Notes under the pieces: generated by a model
Databases searched by the model: none
What the model was told of the DNA's origin: nothing
The model's input: only the letters and a program-made list of their open reading frames with translations
Assembly (NCBI GenBank): GCA_009995225.1
Contig: JAACPW010000005.1
Span: forward strand, 124,001 to 188,000
Direction of reading: 5' to 3'
DNA from: Sphingomonadales bacterium
GTDB lineage: Bacteria > Pseudomonadota > Alphaproteobacteria > Sphingomonadales > Sphingomonadaceae
Length of the DNA stretch: 64,000 nucleotides
Shown: piece after piece, positions 18,296-27,044 of the stretch
How the letters are laid out: every line of letters begins with the position of its first letter
Numbering within the stretch: position 1 is the stretch's first letter
Made by a program: the position numbers and the translations under genes

Positions 18296-18907
18296 TTACT
18301 GGCCGGGCTGCGGTAGGGGTGCTGCACCGGGGCCCGCACTGGGTGCCGCGCCCGGCGCACCACCAGGCGCGCCGCCCATCTGCGACTGCATGGTCTGCTG
18401 CAGAATCTGCAAATTGCGATCGAACGTTGCGCGGCTCATGATGTCCGTCACTTCGATTTCGAACTCCAGATCGGCATTGGCCGGCAGCGGGCTTCCCGGA
18501 GGCGGGGCCGCGCCATAGGCGAGATCAGCAGGGATGAAGAACGTGTACTTGCCGCCCTTCTGGACCTGCTGGAGGCCCTGGAAGAAGCCGGGTACGGTCG
18601 CGCCTTCCTCAAGCGGGAACGGGGTCCCTTCGGGGAAGAGACCCTGCACTGGCAAAGGAATGTCCTGCGATTCGTCGAACACCGTGCCATCAGCAGCAAG
18701 CTTGCCCTTGTATTTGACCCACACCACTTCCCCGATCTGCGGGTTCGGGCCACTGCCCGCCACTTGCGTCTCGACATTCAGGCCGCGCGGAAGGGCGGCC
18801 CAGGCCAGCCCTGCACCCACCAGAACGGCCAGGATCACGCCGATCCACAGTTTGGTCAGCGACCCCTTGGCAACGGGCTTGATCGGAACGCGGGTAATCT
18901 CGGTCAT
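18296..18907 (-). CDS. Membrane-anchored FKBP-type peptidyl-prolyl isomerase
   Basis: A 203-residue protein with one N-terminal transmembrane helix ([20 protein letters not shown], about residues 19-38). An FKBP domain follows ([19 protein letters not shown], then [22 protein letters not shown] and LAYG). The active site should face the periplasm. The last ~40 residues are a Gly/Ala/Pro/Gln-rich low-complexity tail ([18 protein letters not shown]). ATG 18907 is chosen because the open frame upstream to 19027 has no FKBP-like content. It heads the gatCAB operon, a common arrangement in sphingomonads. Confidence 0.92.
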   Translation of the reverse strand: MTEITRVPIKPVAKGSLTKLWIGVILAVLVGAGLAWAALPRGLNVETQVAGSGPNPQIGEVVWVKYKGKLAADGTVFDESQDIPLPVQGLFPEGTPFPLEEGATVPGFFQGLQQVQKGGKYTFFIPADLAYGAAPPPGSPLPANADLEFEIEVTDIMSRATFDRNLQILQQTMQSQMGGAPGGAPGAAPSAGPGAAPLPQPGQ

Positions 18908-18953
18908 GAATACGGTCCTGATGGGCGGCGCTCTAGTGCCGGAAAATGACGGC

Positions 18954-18981
18954 AAAAGGGCGCGGGAATAAGCCGCGCCCT
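18954..18981 (-). terminator. Probable terminator of rpsU
   Basis: A 9-bp GC-rich inverted repeat (18957-18965 with 18973-18981, 7-nt loop) is followed on the minus strand by TTT and a second T run a few bases on. It lies between the rpsU stop and the FKBP start, so it would separate rpsU from the FKBP-gat operon, perhaps incompletely. Confidence 0.6.
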
Positions 18982-19045
18982 GATGACTGATCGGAAAGGG
19001 GGATTCAAGCGGCTTGCGCAAGCGCAAAGCCGCTTGTCGACGGGA

Positions 19046-19252
19046 TTACTTGCTCCCGTCACGCTCCAGACGCTTGCGCTCCATCTTGCGGGCGCGGCGC
19101 ACAGCAGCAGCCTTTTCACGAGCGCGCTTTTCGCTGGGCTTTTCGAAATGGCGACGCAGCTTCATCTCGCGATAAACGCCTTCGCGCTGCAGCTTCTTCT
19201 TGAGCGCGCGCAGGGCCTGATCGACATTGTTATCGCGAACCATGATTTGCAT
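19046..19252 (-). CDS. rpsU: Small ribosomal subunit protein bS21
   Basis: A 68-residue, strongly basic S21 protein. It opens with the conserved [22 protein letters not shown] and ends with the R/K-rich [13 protein letters not shown]. It binds the 30S platform near the anti-Shine-Dalgarno region. The start is MQIMVRDN; an internal ATG at 19243 (MVRDN) is also plausible. It appears monocistronic because of the downstream hairpin. Confidence 0.96.
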   Translation of the reverse strand: MQIMVRDNNVDQALRALKKKLQREGVYREMKLRRHFEKPSEKRAREKAAAVRRARKMERKRLERDGSK

Positions 19253-19481
19253 AAACGAAGACTACCTCATGTATCAAAAACGCCAGAGCCCGCCCGAATC
19301 ACGCGGGGATACGCGATGAATTTCAAATGGAACGTGGGCGATTCCCATGGGGATCCGCCCTTCAAACCGCGCCGCATTAGGCCAACAGGCGCAAAATGGC
19401 AAGCCGTGACCGTACAATCCTTCGCACATTGACAGCGCAGCCGCGCTAGGCAGAGCGCCCCGCCCTCGCTATGGCCGGGCT

Positions 19482-19895
19482 ATGGCCGCTGAAATATCCC
19501 CTCTCTTGGCAACCCTCAACGTCGCCATTGGCGGGGCGGCGGGGTCTGTGCTGCGCTATCATGCTGGTCGTCTGGTGACCCATTGGGCCGGGCCTGACAA
19601 CGCCTTTCCGTGGGGAACGCTGGGCGTCAATATCCTTGGCAGCCTGATGATGGGGGCGCTGATCGGCTGGCTCGCGCGCGGCACAACGGCAGACCAGAGC
19701 GCCGAAAGCATCCGCCTGCTGATCGGGGTCGGTCTGCTGGGCGGGTTCACCACTTTCAGCGCCTTCAGTGCCGAACTCGTCACCATGCTCCACCGCGGGC
19801 AGGCCATGCTGGCGATCGGCTATGCTGCCGCATCGCTGGCCGCCGGCATGGCGGCAATCATCCTCGGCCTCGTCGCCGCACAGAGTGCATCATGA
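19482..19895 (+). CDS. crcB: Fluoride channel CrcB/Fluc
   Basis: A 137-residue, four-helix protein of the Fluc family that exports fluoride. Hallmarks are GGAAGSVLRYHAGR, the conserved Asn in GVNILGSLMMGAL, and GGFTTFSAFSAE with the fluoride-coordinating Phe and Ser/Thr residues. It starts the six-gene rightward operon and overlaps the next gene by ATGA. I looked for a fluoride riboswitch upstream and could not see one. Confidence 0.95.
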   Translation: MAAEISPLLATLNVAIGGAAGSVLRYHAGRLVTHWAGPDNAFPWGTLGVNILGSLMMGALIGWLARGTTADQSAESIRLLIGVGLLGGFTTFSAFSAELVTMLHRGQAMLAIGYAAASLAAGMAAIILGLVAAQSAS

Positions 19896-21163
19896 CCGAT
19901 ATTCCGACCGAGCTTCCCGCCGACAACGTCCGCCAGTTCACCGTGAGCGAGGATGACGATGGCATCCGGCTCGACCGCTGGTTCAAACGCAACCTGCCGC
20001 TGATCGGCTTTGCCACGGTGTCCCGCTGGGCGCGCACCGGGCAGATCCGCGTCGATGGCAAGCGTACCAAGCCGGAAGACCGGCTGGAACAGGGTCAGGT
20101 GCTGCGCGTGCCCCCCGGCGGTGAGGACGCCCCGACCGCGAAGAAAGCCGTGCCGCGCACCCGCACCCTCAGCCCGGAGCAGATCGCCGAGGCCAAGGCC
20201 ATGGTGATCCACGAGACCCGCTCCGCGATCGTGCTCAACAAGCCTCCCGGCCTTGCCACGCAGGGCGGAAGCAAGACCACCAAGCACGTCGACGGCCTGC
20301 TCGATGCCTTTGTCGAGACCGAAAAGACCCCGCGCCCGCGGCTAGTTCACCGGCTCGACAAGGACACCTCGGGCGTGCTGCTGATCGCGCGCACGCCGGG
20401 CGCTGCGGCGAGCTTCTCCAAGCGATTCGCCAGCCGTTCGGCGCGGAAAGTCTATTGGGCGCTGGTGGTCGGCAATCCGGCGTTATCCGAAGGCGTGATC
20501 GATGCAGCCCTCGCCAAACAGCCGGGCACGGGCGGCGAGAAGATGCATATCGACGAGGAAAACGGCGCGGCGGCCAAGACCCGCTACCGCGTGGTCGACC
20601 ACGCCGGAGAGCGCGCCGCCTGGGTCGAACTCGAACCGCTGACCGGGCGCACCCACCAGTTGCGCGTCCACATGGCGGCGATCGGCCACCCGATCGTGGG
20701 CGATGGCAAGTATGGCGGGCCGGATAGCTTCCTCACCGGCGCGGTCAGCCGCAAGATGCACCTGCACGCGCGCCGCCTGATCATCTCCGAACCCAAGACA
20801 GTGGAAGGCACGGGCGGCAAGCTCGATGTGACCGCCGAACTGCCGCCGCACTTTGCCATGAGCATGGAGGTGCTGGGCTTCGATCAGGGTCTGTCGGATG
20901 CATCCCCGATGGGCGACGAAGCCCCCGAACGCACGGGCGAGGAAAAGAAGCAGGCCGCCCGCCGGCATTTCAAGCAGGCCCGAAAGGAGGCCCGCAGCCC
21001 GCGGCGTTCACGCGGCGATGCGGACAAGCCCAAGGCGAAGTCCGGCGCCAAGGGTAAGCCTGCCAAGCCCGCTGGCAAACCCGCCGCCAAGCCGGCTGCG
21101 AAAGCCGGTGCCGGCAGGGCGAGGCCCGCGCCCAAGGGACCGGGACGAAAGCCTGCGCACTGA
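19892..21163 (+). CDS. RluC-type 23S rRNA pseudouridine synthase with a long basic tail
   Basis: A 423-residue pseudouridine synthase of the RluA/RluC family, expected to convert specific uridines of 23S rRNA. An S4-like RNA-binding domain is at about residues 20-75. The catalytic motif HRLDKDTSG holds Asp156, and the C-terminal family motif GRTHQLRVHMAAIGHPIVGD follows. After about residue 350 there is a Lys/Arg/Ala/Pro-rich tail (PAKPAGKPAAKPAAKAG and similar) that is not part of the catalytic fold and may add RNA affinity. ATG 19892 overlaps the crcB stop. The rluC label is likely but not certain among RluA paralogues. Confidence 0.92.
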   Translation: MTDIPTELPADNVRQFTVSEDDDGIRLDRWFKRNLPLIGFATVSRWARTGQIRVDGKRTKPEDRLEQGQVLRVPPGGEDAPTAKKAVPRTRTLSPEQIAEAKAMVIHETRSAIVLNKPPGLATQGGSKTTKHVDGLLDAFVETEKTPRPRLVHRLDKDTSGVLLIARTPGAAASFSKRFASRSARKVYWALVVGNPALSEGVIDAALAKQPGTGGEKMHIDEENGAAAKTRYRVVDHAGERAAWVELEPLTGRTHQLRVHMAAIGHPIVGDGKYGGPDSFLTGAVSRKMHLHARRLIISEPKTVEGTGGKLDVTAELPPHFAMSMEVLGFDQGLSDASPMGDEAPERTGEEKKQAARRHFKQARKEARSPRRSRGDADKPKAKSGAKGKPAKPAGKPAAKPAAKAGAGRARPAPKGPGRKPAH

Positions 21164-21762
21164 TGCATCCCAATCCGCTATTTCGCTGTGACGATGCCGC
21201 CGCCGACGCCGATCTGGTGGACCGGATCGGGTTCGGCATGGTGTTCGCCGCCACGCCCGATGGCCCGCGTGTCGCGCACACGCCGCTGCTGATGCGCGGC
21301 AATGATACGGTGCAATTCCATCTGGCGCGCAGCAATGCGCTCGCCCGGCGCCTCGACAGCGGCCCCGCGCTGATCGTCGTCAACGGGCCGGGCGCCTATG
21401 TCAGCCCGCGCTGGTATGACGATCGCGACACCGTGCCGACCTGGAACTATGTCGCGCTGGAGCTCGAAGGATCGGTGCGGCGGATGGATGATGCGGGTCT
21501 CGAAACCTTCCTGCACGCCGCCATCACCCGTCACGAGGAACGCCTTGAAGGCAAGCCGTGGCGGGCCGAGGAATCCTCGCCCAAGGTGTGGGACGGGCTG
21601 TTTCGCGGCATTATCGGCTTCGAGCTCTCCATCACCGCTCGGCGACCGACGATGAAACTGTCGCAGAACAAATCGCCCCAAATGCGCGCGCGGATCGCCG
21701 AAGGTCTCGCTGACGCCGGGGCCAGCGCGCTTGCCGACTGGATGCGGGGCGCTGCGGCATGA
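21163..21762 (+). CDS. PaiB-family FMN-binding protein
   Basis: A 199-residue protein of the PaiB / FMN-binding negative transcriptional regulator family, with a flavin-reductase-like split barrel. Family motifs are GPGAYVSPRWYDDRDTVPTWNY near residue 75 and the C-terminal KLSQNKSPQMRARI. In Bacillus, PaiB affects sporulation and protease genes, but its biochemistry is unclear. Calling this protein a regulator is therefore only a family label. The start shares a base with the rluC stop (TGATG), and the end overlaps the HAD gene by ATGA. Confidence 0.87.
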   Translation: MHPNPLFRCDDAAADADLVDRIGFGMVFAATPDGPRVAHTPLLMRGNDTVQFHLARSNALARRLDSGPALIVVNGPGAYVSPRWYDDRDTVPTWNYVALELEGSVRRMDDAGLETFLHAAITRHEERLEGKPWRAEESSPKVWDGLFRGIIGFELSITARRPTMKLSQNKSPQMRARIAEGLADAGASALADWMRGAAA

Positions 21763-22418
21763 GGCTCGCGGTGTTCGATTGCGACGGCACGCTGGTCGAC
21801 GGGCAGGCGGATGTTTGCTGGGCGATGGAACGCGCCTTCACCCGCGCAGGTCTGGAAGCGCCGGACAATCAGGCCGTGCGCCGGATCGTTGGCCTCAGCC
21901 TGCCTGCCGCCGTGCGCAGCCTCGCCCCTGACCTCAGCGACGATCAGAACCGCGCCGTGACCGAATTCTACCGCTCCAGCTTTCGGGGGCGGCGCGAGGA
22001 AGGGCTGCTGGACGAACCCTTGTATGATGGCATCGCCGCCATGCTGCGCGATCTGCATGCCGCAGGCTGGAGTCTTGCGGTGGCGACCGGCAAGTCCGAC
22101 CGTGGGCTGGCCGCGTGCCTTGCCACCCATGGCATCGCCGATTTGTTCGTCTCGCTCCAGACGGCAGACCGCCACCCATCAAAGCCGCACCCCGCGATGC
22201 TGGAGGCCGCCCTGTTTGAGGCCGGCGCGCTGCCGGGACAGGCGGTGATGATCGGCGATACCAGCTTCGATATGCTGATGGCGCGCAGCATCGGCGTGGC
22301 GGCGATCGGGGTCGGCTGGGGCTATCATGGCACCAATGAACTGCTCGCCAGCGGCGCATCCCGCGTGGTGGAAACCGCCGCTGCGCTGCGATCCGCGCTG
22401 GAGGAGGCTTTGCCATGA
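21759..22418 (+). CDS. HAD-superfamily phosphatase (phosphoglycolate phosphatase-like)
   Basis: A 219-residue HAD hydrolase. Motif I is DCDGTLVDGQ (Asp7 nucleophile, Asp9), motif II is VATGKSDRG, motif III Lys is in HPSKPHPAML, and motif IV is MIGDTSFDMLMAR. The helical cap insertion between motifs I and II fits subfamily IA (Gph/PpaX). The physiological substrate is not determined; the neighbours suggest housekeeping repair or rRNA-linked roles at most. Confidence 0.88.
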   Translation: MRLAVFDCDGTLVDGQADVCWAMERAFTRAGLEAPDNQAVRRIVGLSLPAAVRSLAPDLSDDQNRAVTEFYRSSFRGRREEGLLDEPLYDGIAAMLRDLHAAGWSLAVATGKSDRGLAACLATHGIADLFVSLQTADRHPSKPHPAMLEAALFEAGALPGQAVMIGDTSFDMLMARSIGVAAIGVGWGYHGTNELLASGASRVVETAAALRSALEEALP

Positions 22419-22666
22419 GCCAGTCCGACCGCGAGATTGCCAAGGCGCGGGCCGATACCCGGGCGCGCAACGGCTTCATCATCATCAATGTGGTGCGCTT
22501 CGGCGGGGTCGCGATGGTGATGCTGGGCTTTGCCATCGTGCGCGGCGTGATCGACCTGCCCTACGCGGTAGGGGTGGTCATCGCAGTGCTTGGTTTCTTT
22601 GAAGTCTTCTTCCTGCCGCGCTTTGTCGCGCGGCGCTGGAACGCCGGAGACAGGACGCACAGATGA
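22415..22666 (+). CDS. Small two-helix membrane protein
   Basis: An 83-residue protein with a charged N-terminus (DREIAKARADTRARNG), two hydrophobic helices (about residues 22-44 and 48-70) and a basic end (RFVARRWNAGDRTHR). It overlaps both neighbours by ATGA junctions, so it is surely translated as part of the operon. I know of no function. Its position directly before the ATP12 gene may point to a role in F1Fo or membrane assembly, but that is inference. Confidence 0.8.
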   Translation: MSQSDREIAKARADTRARNGFIIINVVRFGGVAMVMLGFAIVRGVIDLPYAVGVVIAVLGFFEVFFLPRFVARRWNAGDRTHR

Positions 22667-23370
22667 TTCGCCGGTTCTACAATGATGTCACGCTCGGCGC
22701 GCAACCGGGCGGATGGCAGGTTCTGCTGGACGGGCGCGGGGTGAAGACCGTGGGCGGCGAGCCTCAGATCTCCCCGACCGTGGCGCTGGGCGAGGTGCTG
22801 GCGGCCGAATGGCGGCGGCAGGGCGAGAAAATCGACCCGGCCAGTCTGCCCCTGCGTGACATGACCGACTACGCCATCGATGTGATCGCCCCCGATCCTG
22901 CGGCAAAGGCGCGTGGTCTTGTCGCCTATGCCGAAACCGATACGCTGTGTTACCGCGCCGATCCCGACGCTGCGCTCTATGCGCGTCAACAGGAGGTTTG
23001 GGAGCCGCTACTGGCGGGTTTCGAGGCTTCGCACGACATTACGTTCGTGCGCGTCAGCGGGGTGGTCCACCGCCCGCAGCCAGCTGCGGCGCTGGCTGTG
23101 CTGGAAACACGATTGCTGGCATTCGACGCTTTCACGCTGGCCGCTGTCGAGACGATGACGACGCTGGCCGCATCGCTCGTTACCGCGCTGGCCGCACTCG
23201 AAGCGCGGGGCGAGGACGAGCCGCGCGCGCTGTGGCAGGCGGTGTGTCTGGAGGAGGAATGGCAGGCCGACCTGTGGGGCCGGGACTGGGAAGCCGAGGA
23301 ACGCCGCGCCCGGCGCGAGGCCGATTTCCTGCGCGCCTGCGCTTTTGCCCGGCTGGCCGGAGCGAATTAA
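22663..23370 (+). CDS. ATP12-family F1-ATPase assembly chaperone
   Basis: A 235-residue protein of the ATP12 family, which in mitochondria holds the F1 alpha subunit before assembly; alphaproteobacteria carry homologues. The N-terminus RRFYNDVTLGAQPGGWQVLLDGRGVKT, the segment LPLRDMTDYAIDVI, and ETDTLCYRADPDAALYARQQEVWEPLL (cited in part) are family markers. It is the last gene of the crcB operon. Its end overlaps the convergent MCE-operon lipoprotein gene by 4 nt. Confidence 0.92.
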   Translation: MIRRFYNDVTLGAQPGGWQVLLDGRGVKTVGGEPQISPTVALGEVLAAEWRRQGEKIDPASLPLRDMTDYAIDVIAPDPAAKARGLVAYAETDTLCYRADPDAALYARQQEVWEPLLAGFEASHDITFVRVSGVVHRPQPAAALAVLETRLLAFDAFTLAAVETMTTLAASLVTALAALEARGEDEPRALWQAVCLEEEWQADLWGRDWEAEERRARREADFLRACAFARLAGAN

Positions 23371-23996
23371 CCCGCCGCGACCCAATCCGCGACATCCGCC
23401 GCGACCGTGTTCGCCGCCGCATTCAGGGCCGTACCAACGGCCCGCGTCTCTGCCGCCACACCGGTTTCGCGAGCCTCGAACCGGCGGGTGGTGACCGTGC
23501 CGTTTTCACCGATCCGCACGGCGTCAAACCGAACCACGGCGGCTGCGCTTTGCGCATCATATCCCATTTCGATCAACGTGCCGCGCAATGTCACCGTCGC
23601 CAGCGTTGCCGTATCGTCGCCATCGACCACCAGCGCCGCGCCGCGTGAACGGATCGTTTCGCCCACCAGCCGCCGGAACAGACGCGCGGGCTTTTCCACC
23701 CAGAACGCCTCTTGCAAATAGGCCAGCTCGGTATCGCTTACCGCCACCGGCACGCGCAGCACATCAAGCTTGGCCGGGGTGTCGAAATAGAGCACCGCAA
23801 TCACCGGCCGCGCTTCGCCAGGGGCGACACCGGGTCCGGCCGGCGCGGCAATGGCGGGGCTGAGCGTCAGCAGGCTCTCAGGCGGCTCGCCGCCCAGGCT
23901 GATGCAGCCGGACAGGGCCAGCAACAACGGGGCCAGCAGCAACGGGGCAGACAGAATCGGCCGGGTCAGGAAGGTCATGGAAACGGTCATCCTCAT
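23367..23996 (-). CDS. ABC-type transport auxiliary lipoprotein of the MCE operon
   Basis: A 209-residue lipoprotein. The signal run PLLLAPLLLALSGC ends in a lipobox cysteine. The mature part has the auxiliary-lipoprotein (PqiC/DUF330-like) pattern VIAVLYFDTPAKLDVLRVPV and WVEKPARLFRRLVGE. It should sit in the outer or inner membrane and link the MCE ring to the envelope. The start overlaps the mlaD stop (ATGA); several in-frame ATGs lie within 7 codons and do not change the mature protein. Confidence 0.85.
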   Translation of the reverse strand: MRMTVSMTFLTRPILSAPLLLAPLLLALSGCISLGGEPPESLLTLSPAIAAPAGPGVAPGEARPVIAVLYFDTPAKLDVLRVPVAVSDTELAYLQEAFWVEKPARLFRRLVGETIRSRGAALVVDGDDTATLATVTLRGTLIEMGYDAQSAAAVVRFDAVRIGENGTVTTRRFEARETGVAAETRAVGTALNAAANTVAADVADWVAAG

Positions 23997-24943
23997 TTCG
24001 GCTTGTAGTCAGGCAGCGACTGTCCGCCCACCAAGGCGCCAGCGCCTTCGCTTTCGAGCTTTTCGGTGATCGCGCGCAGCGCACGGCTGGTTGCACGCAG
24101 ATCCTGCAAGGTCACTTCGGCATTGGGAAGCGTGCTGGTGCGCAACTGGCGCACGGCAGGCCGGGTATCCTCCAGCGTTGCAGATAGCGAAGCGAGCGCG
24201 GTATTCGCCGATTTCAGCGTCGCGCGCAGTTCACGCGTCAAAGGCTTGCCTTCGTCATTGAGCAGCGAATCGGTAGTCAGCACCAGCTTTTCGGCGGCAT
24301 CCAGCGTCTCGTTGAATTCCTGCATGGTGACGCGGAATTCCTTGAGATTGGCGGACAGTTCGGGCGCAGCGTCGGCCATCCCACTGGTCAGGCGGTTGGT
24401 ATTGCGCAGGATCCCGGCCAGTTCCTGCTGGTTATCGGGGCCCAGAATGGTGTTCAGCTGCTCCGTCAGCGTCGCCAACCGTTCGAGCAACAGCGGCGCA
24501 TTCGCCACGATTTCGCCAAAGCCGCCGCGCCCCGGAGGGATGACAGGGCGGCCTTCGGGGCAGGCCGTGGTTTCGCATGTAATCGCCGGATTGTCCTTGC
24601 GCGCGCCATCCAGCAAAATGGTCGAAACGCCGGTAAAGCTCGCCTGGATGGTCGCCTGGGTGCCCACCAGGATCGGCACATCTTCGCCCACCTTGATCCG
24701 CACGCGCACGAATTCAGGATTGTCCTTGGCCAGTGCAATTTCTGTGACCTGCCCCACCGGAACACCGGCAAAGCTGACCTGACTGCCTTTGGCGAGGCCG
24801 GTGACCGACTGGCCGTAGAAGATGTCGAATTCATCCTGCTTGCCTTCGCCCAGTCGGGCGATCCAGACAATGAATGCGGCCAGCGCCGCCAGCAATACCA
24901 GCGTCACCGCACCGACCCACAGATGATTGGCTCTGGTTTCCAT
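23993..24943 (-). CDS. MlaD-type MCE-domain substrate-binding protein
   Basis: A 316-residue protein with one N-terminal transmembrane anchor (about residues 9-27) and an MCE domain (GQSVTGLAKGSQVSFAGVPVGQV, then TIQASFTGVSTILLDG). A long helical region follows (roughly 160-300) that should form the ring's central needle or coiled coil. It binds lipid in transit between membranes. It lies downstream of the permease and ATPase genes. Confidence 0.93.
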   Translation of the reverse strand: METRANHLWVGAVTLVLLAALAAFIVWIARLGEGKQDEFDIFYGQSVTGLAKGSQVSFAGVPVGQVTEIALAKDNPEFVRVRIKVGEDVPILVGTQATIQASFTGVSTILLDGARKDNPAITCETTACPEGRPVIPPGRGGFGEIVANAPLLLERLATLTEQLNTILGPDNQQELAGILRNTNRLTSGMADAAPELSANLKEFRVTMQEFNETLDAAEKLVLTTDSLLNDEGKPLTRELRATLKSANTALASLSATLEDTRPAVRQLRTSTLPNAEVTLQDLRATSRALRAITEKLESEGAGALVGGQSLPDYKPK

Positions 24944-25005
24944 GTGCGTTTCCTATGCCGCCCGCCGGGCGCAGATGTCCAACATTCTCTTGCTCTTGAC
25001 CCGGA

Positions 25006-25812
25006 TCATGCCTCGCCCCGCAGATGCGCGTCGTGCGCGCTGCGGCCGCGCGGACCACCGAAATATTCCTCGATCCACGGATGGCCGGTGGCGATCAGTT
25101 CGGGAATCGTGCCCACCGCAATGATCTTTTTCTCCGCAATCACCGCCACCCGGTCGCAGATTTCGTAAAGCGTATCGAGATCATGGGTTATGAGAAACAC
25201 CGTCAGCCCCAGGGTTTCCTTCAATTCGCGGGTCAGCCGGTCAAACTTGGCCGCGCCGATCGGATCGAGGCCTGCGGTCGGCTCGTCAAGGAACAGCAGT
25301 TCAGGATCGAGCGCCAATGCGCGGGCGAGGCCGGCGCGTTTTTTCATGCCGCCCGAAAGCTCGGACGGGTATTTCGCGACCGCACTTTGGGGCAGTCCGG
25401 ACAGGATCACCTTGTACCGCGCAATTTCGGCCCGCAGCGCAGGATCAAGGTCCGGGTAGAACTGCTTGATCGGCACCTCGACATTTTCGCCCACCGTCAG
25501 TGTCGAAAACAACGCGCCGCCCTGAAACAGCACGCCCCAGCGGCTGCGGATGCCGGTTTCGCCATTGGGATCCTGATCGCTGAGATCGGCGCCCAGCACC
25601 TCGATCCGGCCCTCCTGCGGCCTTTGAAGGCCGATGATCGAGCGCATCAGCACCGACTTACCTGTGCCGGAGCCGCCCACAACGCCCAGAATCTCACCAC
25701 GCTTGACGGTCAGATCCAACCCGTCGTGCACGGCAAAATCGCCAAAGCTGTTGACCAGCCCTTCGACCACGATCGCCGGACCGGCGTGGTCGGGATGTTC
25801 ATTCATTCGCAT
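25006..25812 (-). CDS. MlaF-type ABC ATPase
   Basis: A 268-residue ATPase powering the MCE lipid transporter. All motifs are intact: Walker A GGSGTGKS (46-53), signature LSGGMKKR, Walker B LLFLDEPTAGLD, and the H-loop ITHDLDT. This contrasts with the dead ATPase domain of the exporter at 8741. ATG 25812 is chosen, 8 nt after the permease stop; a second ATG at 25806 is equally possible. The open frame upstream to 26016 lies inside the permease gene. Confidence 0.94.
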   Translation of the reverse strand: MRMNEHPDHAGPAIVVEGLVNSFGDFAVHDGLDLTVKRGEILGVVGGSGTGKSVLMRSIIGLQRPQEGRIEVLGADLSDQDPNGETGIRSRWGVLFQGGALFSTLTVGENVEVPIKQFYPDLDPALRAEIARYKVILSGLPQSAVAKYPSELSGGMKKRAGLARALALDPELLFLDEPTAGLDPIGAAKFDRLTRELKETLGLTVFLITHDLDTLYEICDRVAVIAEKKIIAVGTIPELIATGHPWIEEYFGGPRGRSAHDAHLRGEA

Positions 25813-25820
25813 CAGGCCGC

Positions 25821-26939
25821 CTACCCCCACCCGATTTCGGTGAAGAACACCGCGAAGAACGCGTCGATCACGATCACGGCAAAGATCGCCGAAACCACCG
25901 CCATGGTGGTGCGGCGCCCGATTTCCTCGGAGTTCCCCTCTACCTGCATGCCGTGATAGCAGCCCGCCAGCGCCACGATCAGGCCAAAGACCGGCGCCTT
26001 GATTAGACCCACCCACAGGTCATGCGTTGGCACAACCTCCTGAATGCGCAGAAGAAAGGTGATAAACGGAATGCCCAGCGTGGCATCGCCTACCACCGCG
26101 CCGCCAATGATCGCCATGACCGAGGCATAGAAACCCAGCAGCAGCATCATGAACGTGGCCGCCAGAATGCGCGGGATGACCAGCACCTCGATCGGAGAAA
26201 TGCCGATGGTGCGCATGGCATCGATTTCCTCGGTCAGCTTCATCGTGCCGATCTGCGCGGCAAAGGCGCTGCCGGATCGGCCTGCGACCATGATCGCGGT
26301 CATCAGCACGCCCAACTCGCGCAAGGTGATGCGCCCGACGAGGTTCACCGTCAGGGATTCGGCACCGAATTGCTGGAGCTGGACCGAGCCCTGCTGGGCG
26401 ATCACGATGCCGATGAGAAAGCTCATCAAGCCGATGATCGGCAGGGCCGATACGCCGACCAGTTCCATCTGGTGCACCAGCGCCTTCACGGGAAAGCGGC
26501 GGGGATGGCGCAGCACGCTCGCCCCGCCAATCAGGATCTGGCCGAAAAACCCGACCACGCCGGAAACGCCGCGGCGCGCGCCATAAATCTTCTCGCCCAG
26601 CGCCGCAGGCACGCGTTCCCAGACCGGCGAACGGGGCGCGCGGATGTCGCCACCTTCATCAAGCCCGCGCACCGCGGCAAGCAATCGCTCGGCCGCCGGG
26701 CTGGCGCCGGTGATGTCACTGTCATGTTCGCGTGCGATGCGGCACACCACATAGGCGCCGACGGTGTCGATTTCCTCGACGTCTTTCAGATCAATCGTGC
26801 CGATCGGGCCTGCAATTTGCCGCAGATCGTGTTCCAGCGGACCGATATGCGCCAGCGTCAGGTGCCCGGACAACGCCAGCCGCGCAGTCCCTGCATCCTC
26901 GCCCAGATTCTCAAGGGTATATTGCGTCGCAGTCTGCAT
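25821..26939 (-). CDS. MlaE-type permease with an N-terminal STAS domain
   Basis: A 372-residue permease. The first ~100 residues form a STAS-like domain ([37 protein letters not shown]), which corresponds to MlaB in E. coli but is fused here. The rest is the MlaE fold: [50 protein letters not shown] (cited in part), and [16 protein letters not shown]. Together with the ATPase, MCE protein and lipoprotein it forms a complete inner-membrane Mla-like complex. It heads the operon, 105 bp from the divergent valS. Confidence 0.94.
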   Translation of the reverse strand: MQTATQYTLENLGEDAGTARLALSGHLTLAHIGPLEHDLRQIAGPIGTIDLKDVEEIDTVGAYVVCRIAREHDSDITGASPAAERLLAAVRGLDEGGDIRAPRSPVWERVPAALGEKIYGARRGVSGVVGFFGQILIGGASVLRHPRRFPVKALVHQMELVGVSALPIIGLMSFLIGIVIAQQGSVQLQQFGAESLTVNLVGRITLRELGVLMTAIMVAGRSGSAFAAQIGTMKLTEEIDAMRTIGISPIEVLVIPRILAATFMMLLLGFYASVMAIIGGAVVGDATLGIPFITFLLRIQEVVPTHDLWVGLIKAPVFGLIVALAGCYHGMQVEGNSEEIGRRTTMAVVSAIFAVIVIDAFFAVFFTEIGWG

Positions 26940-27044
26940 CTGCGCAGGCTATGGGGGGATTTTCAGCCTCAAGCAAGGCTCTCGCAACGAAGGGTGCGCC
27001 TTCCTTTCGCCGGTCCATCATTGCATCGCAACATAGGTGCTGGC

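Noticed and set aside
19380..19481. Fluoride riboswitch upstream of crcB
   Set aside because: No match to the crcB-motif core could be seen.
26022..27044. N-terminal extension of valS by 341 codons
   Set aside because: Lies antisense to the mla permease and has no synthetase similarity; true start is at 27045-27072.
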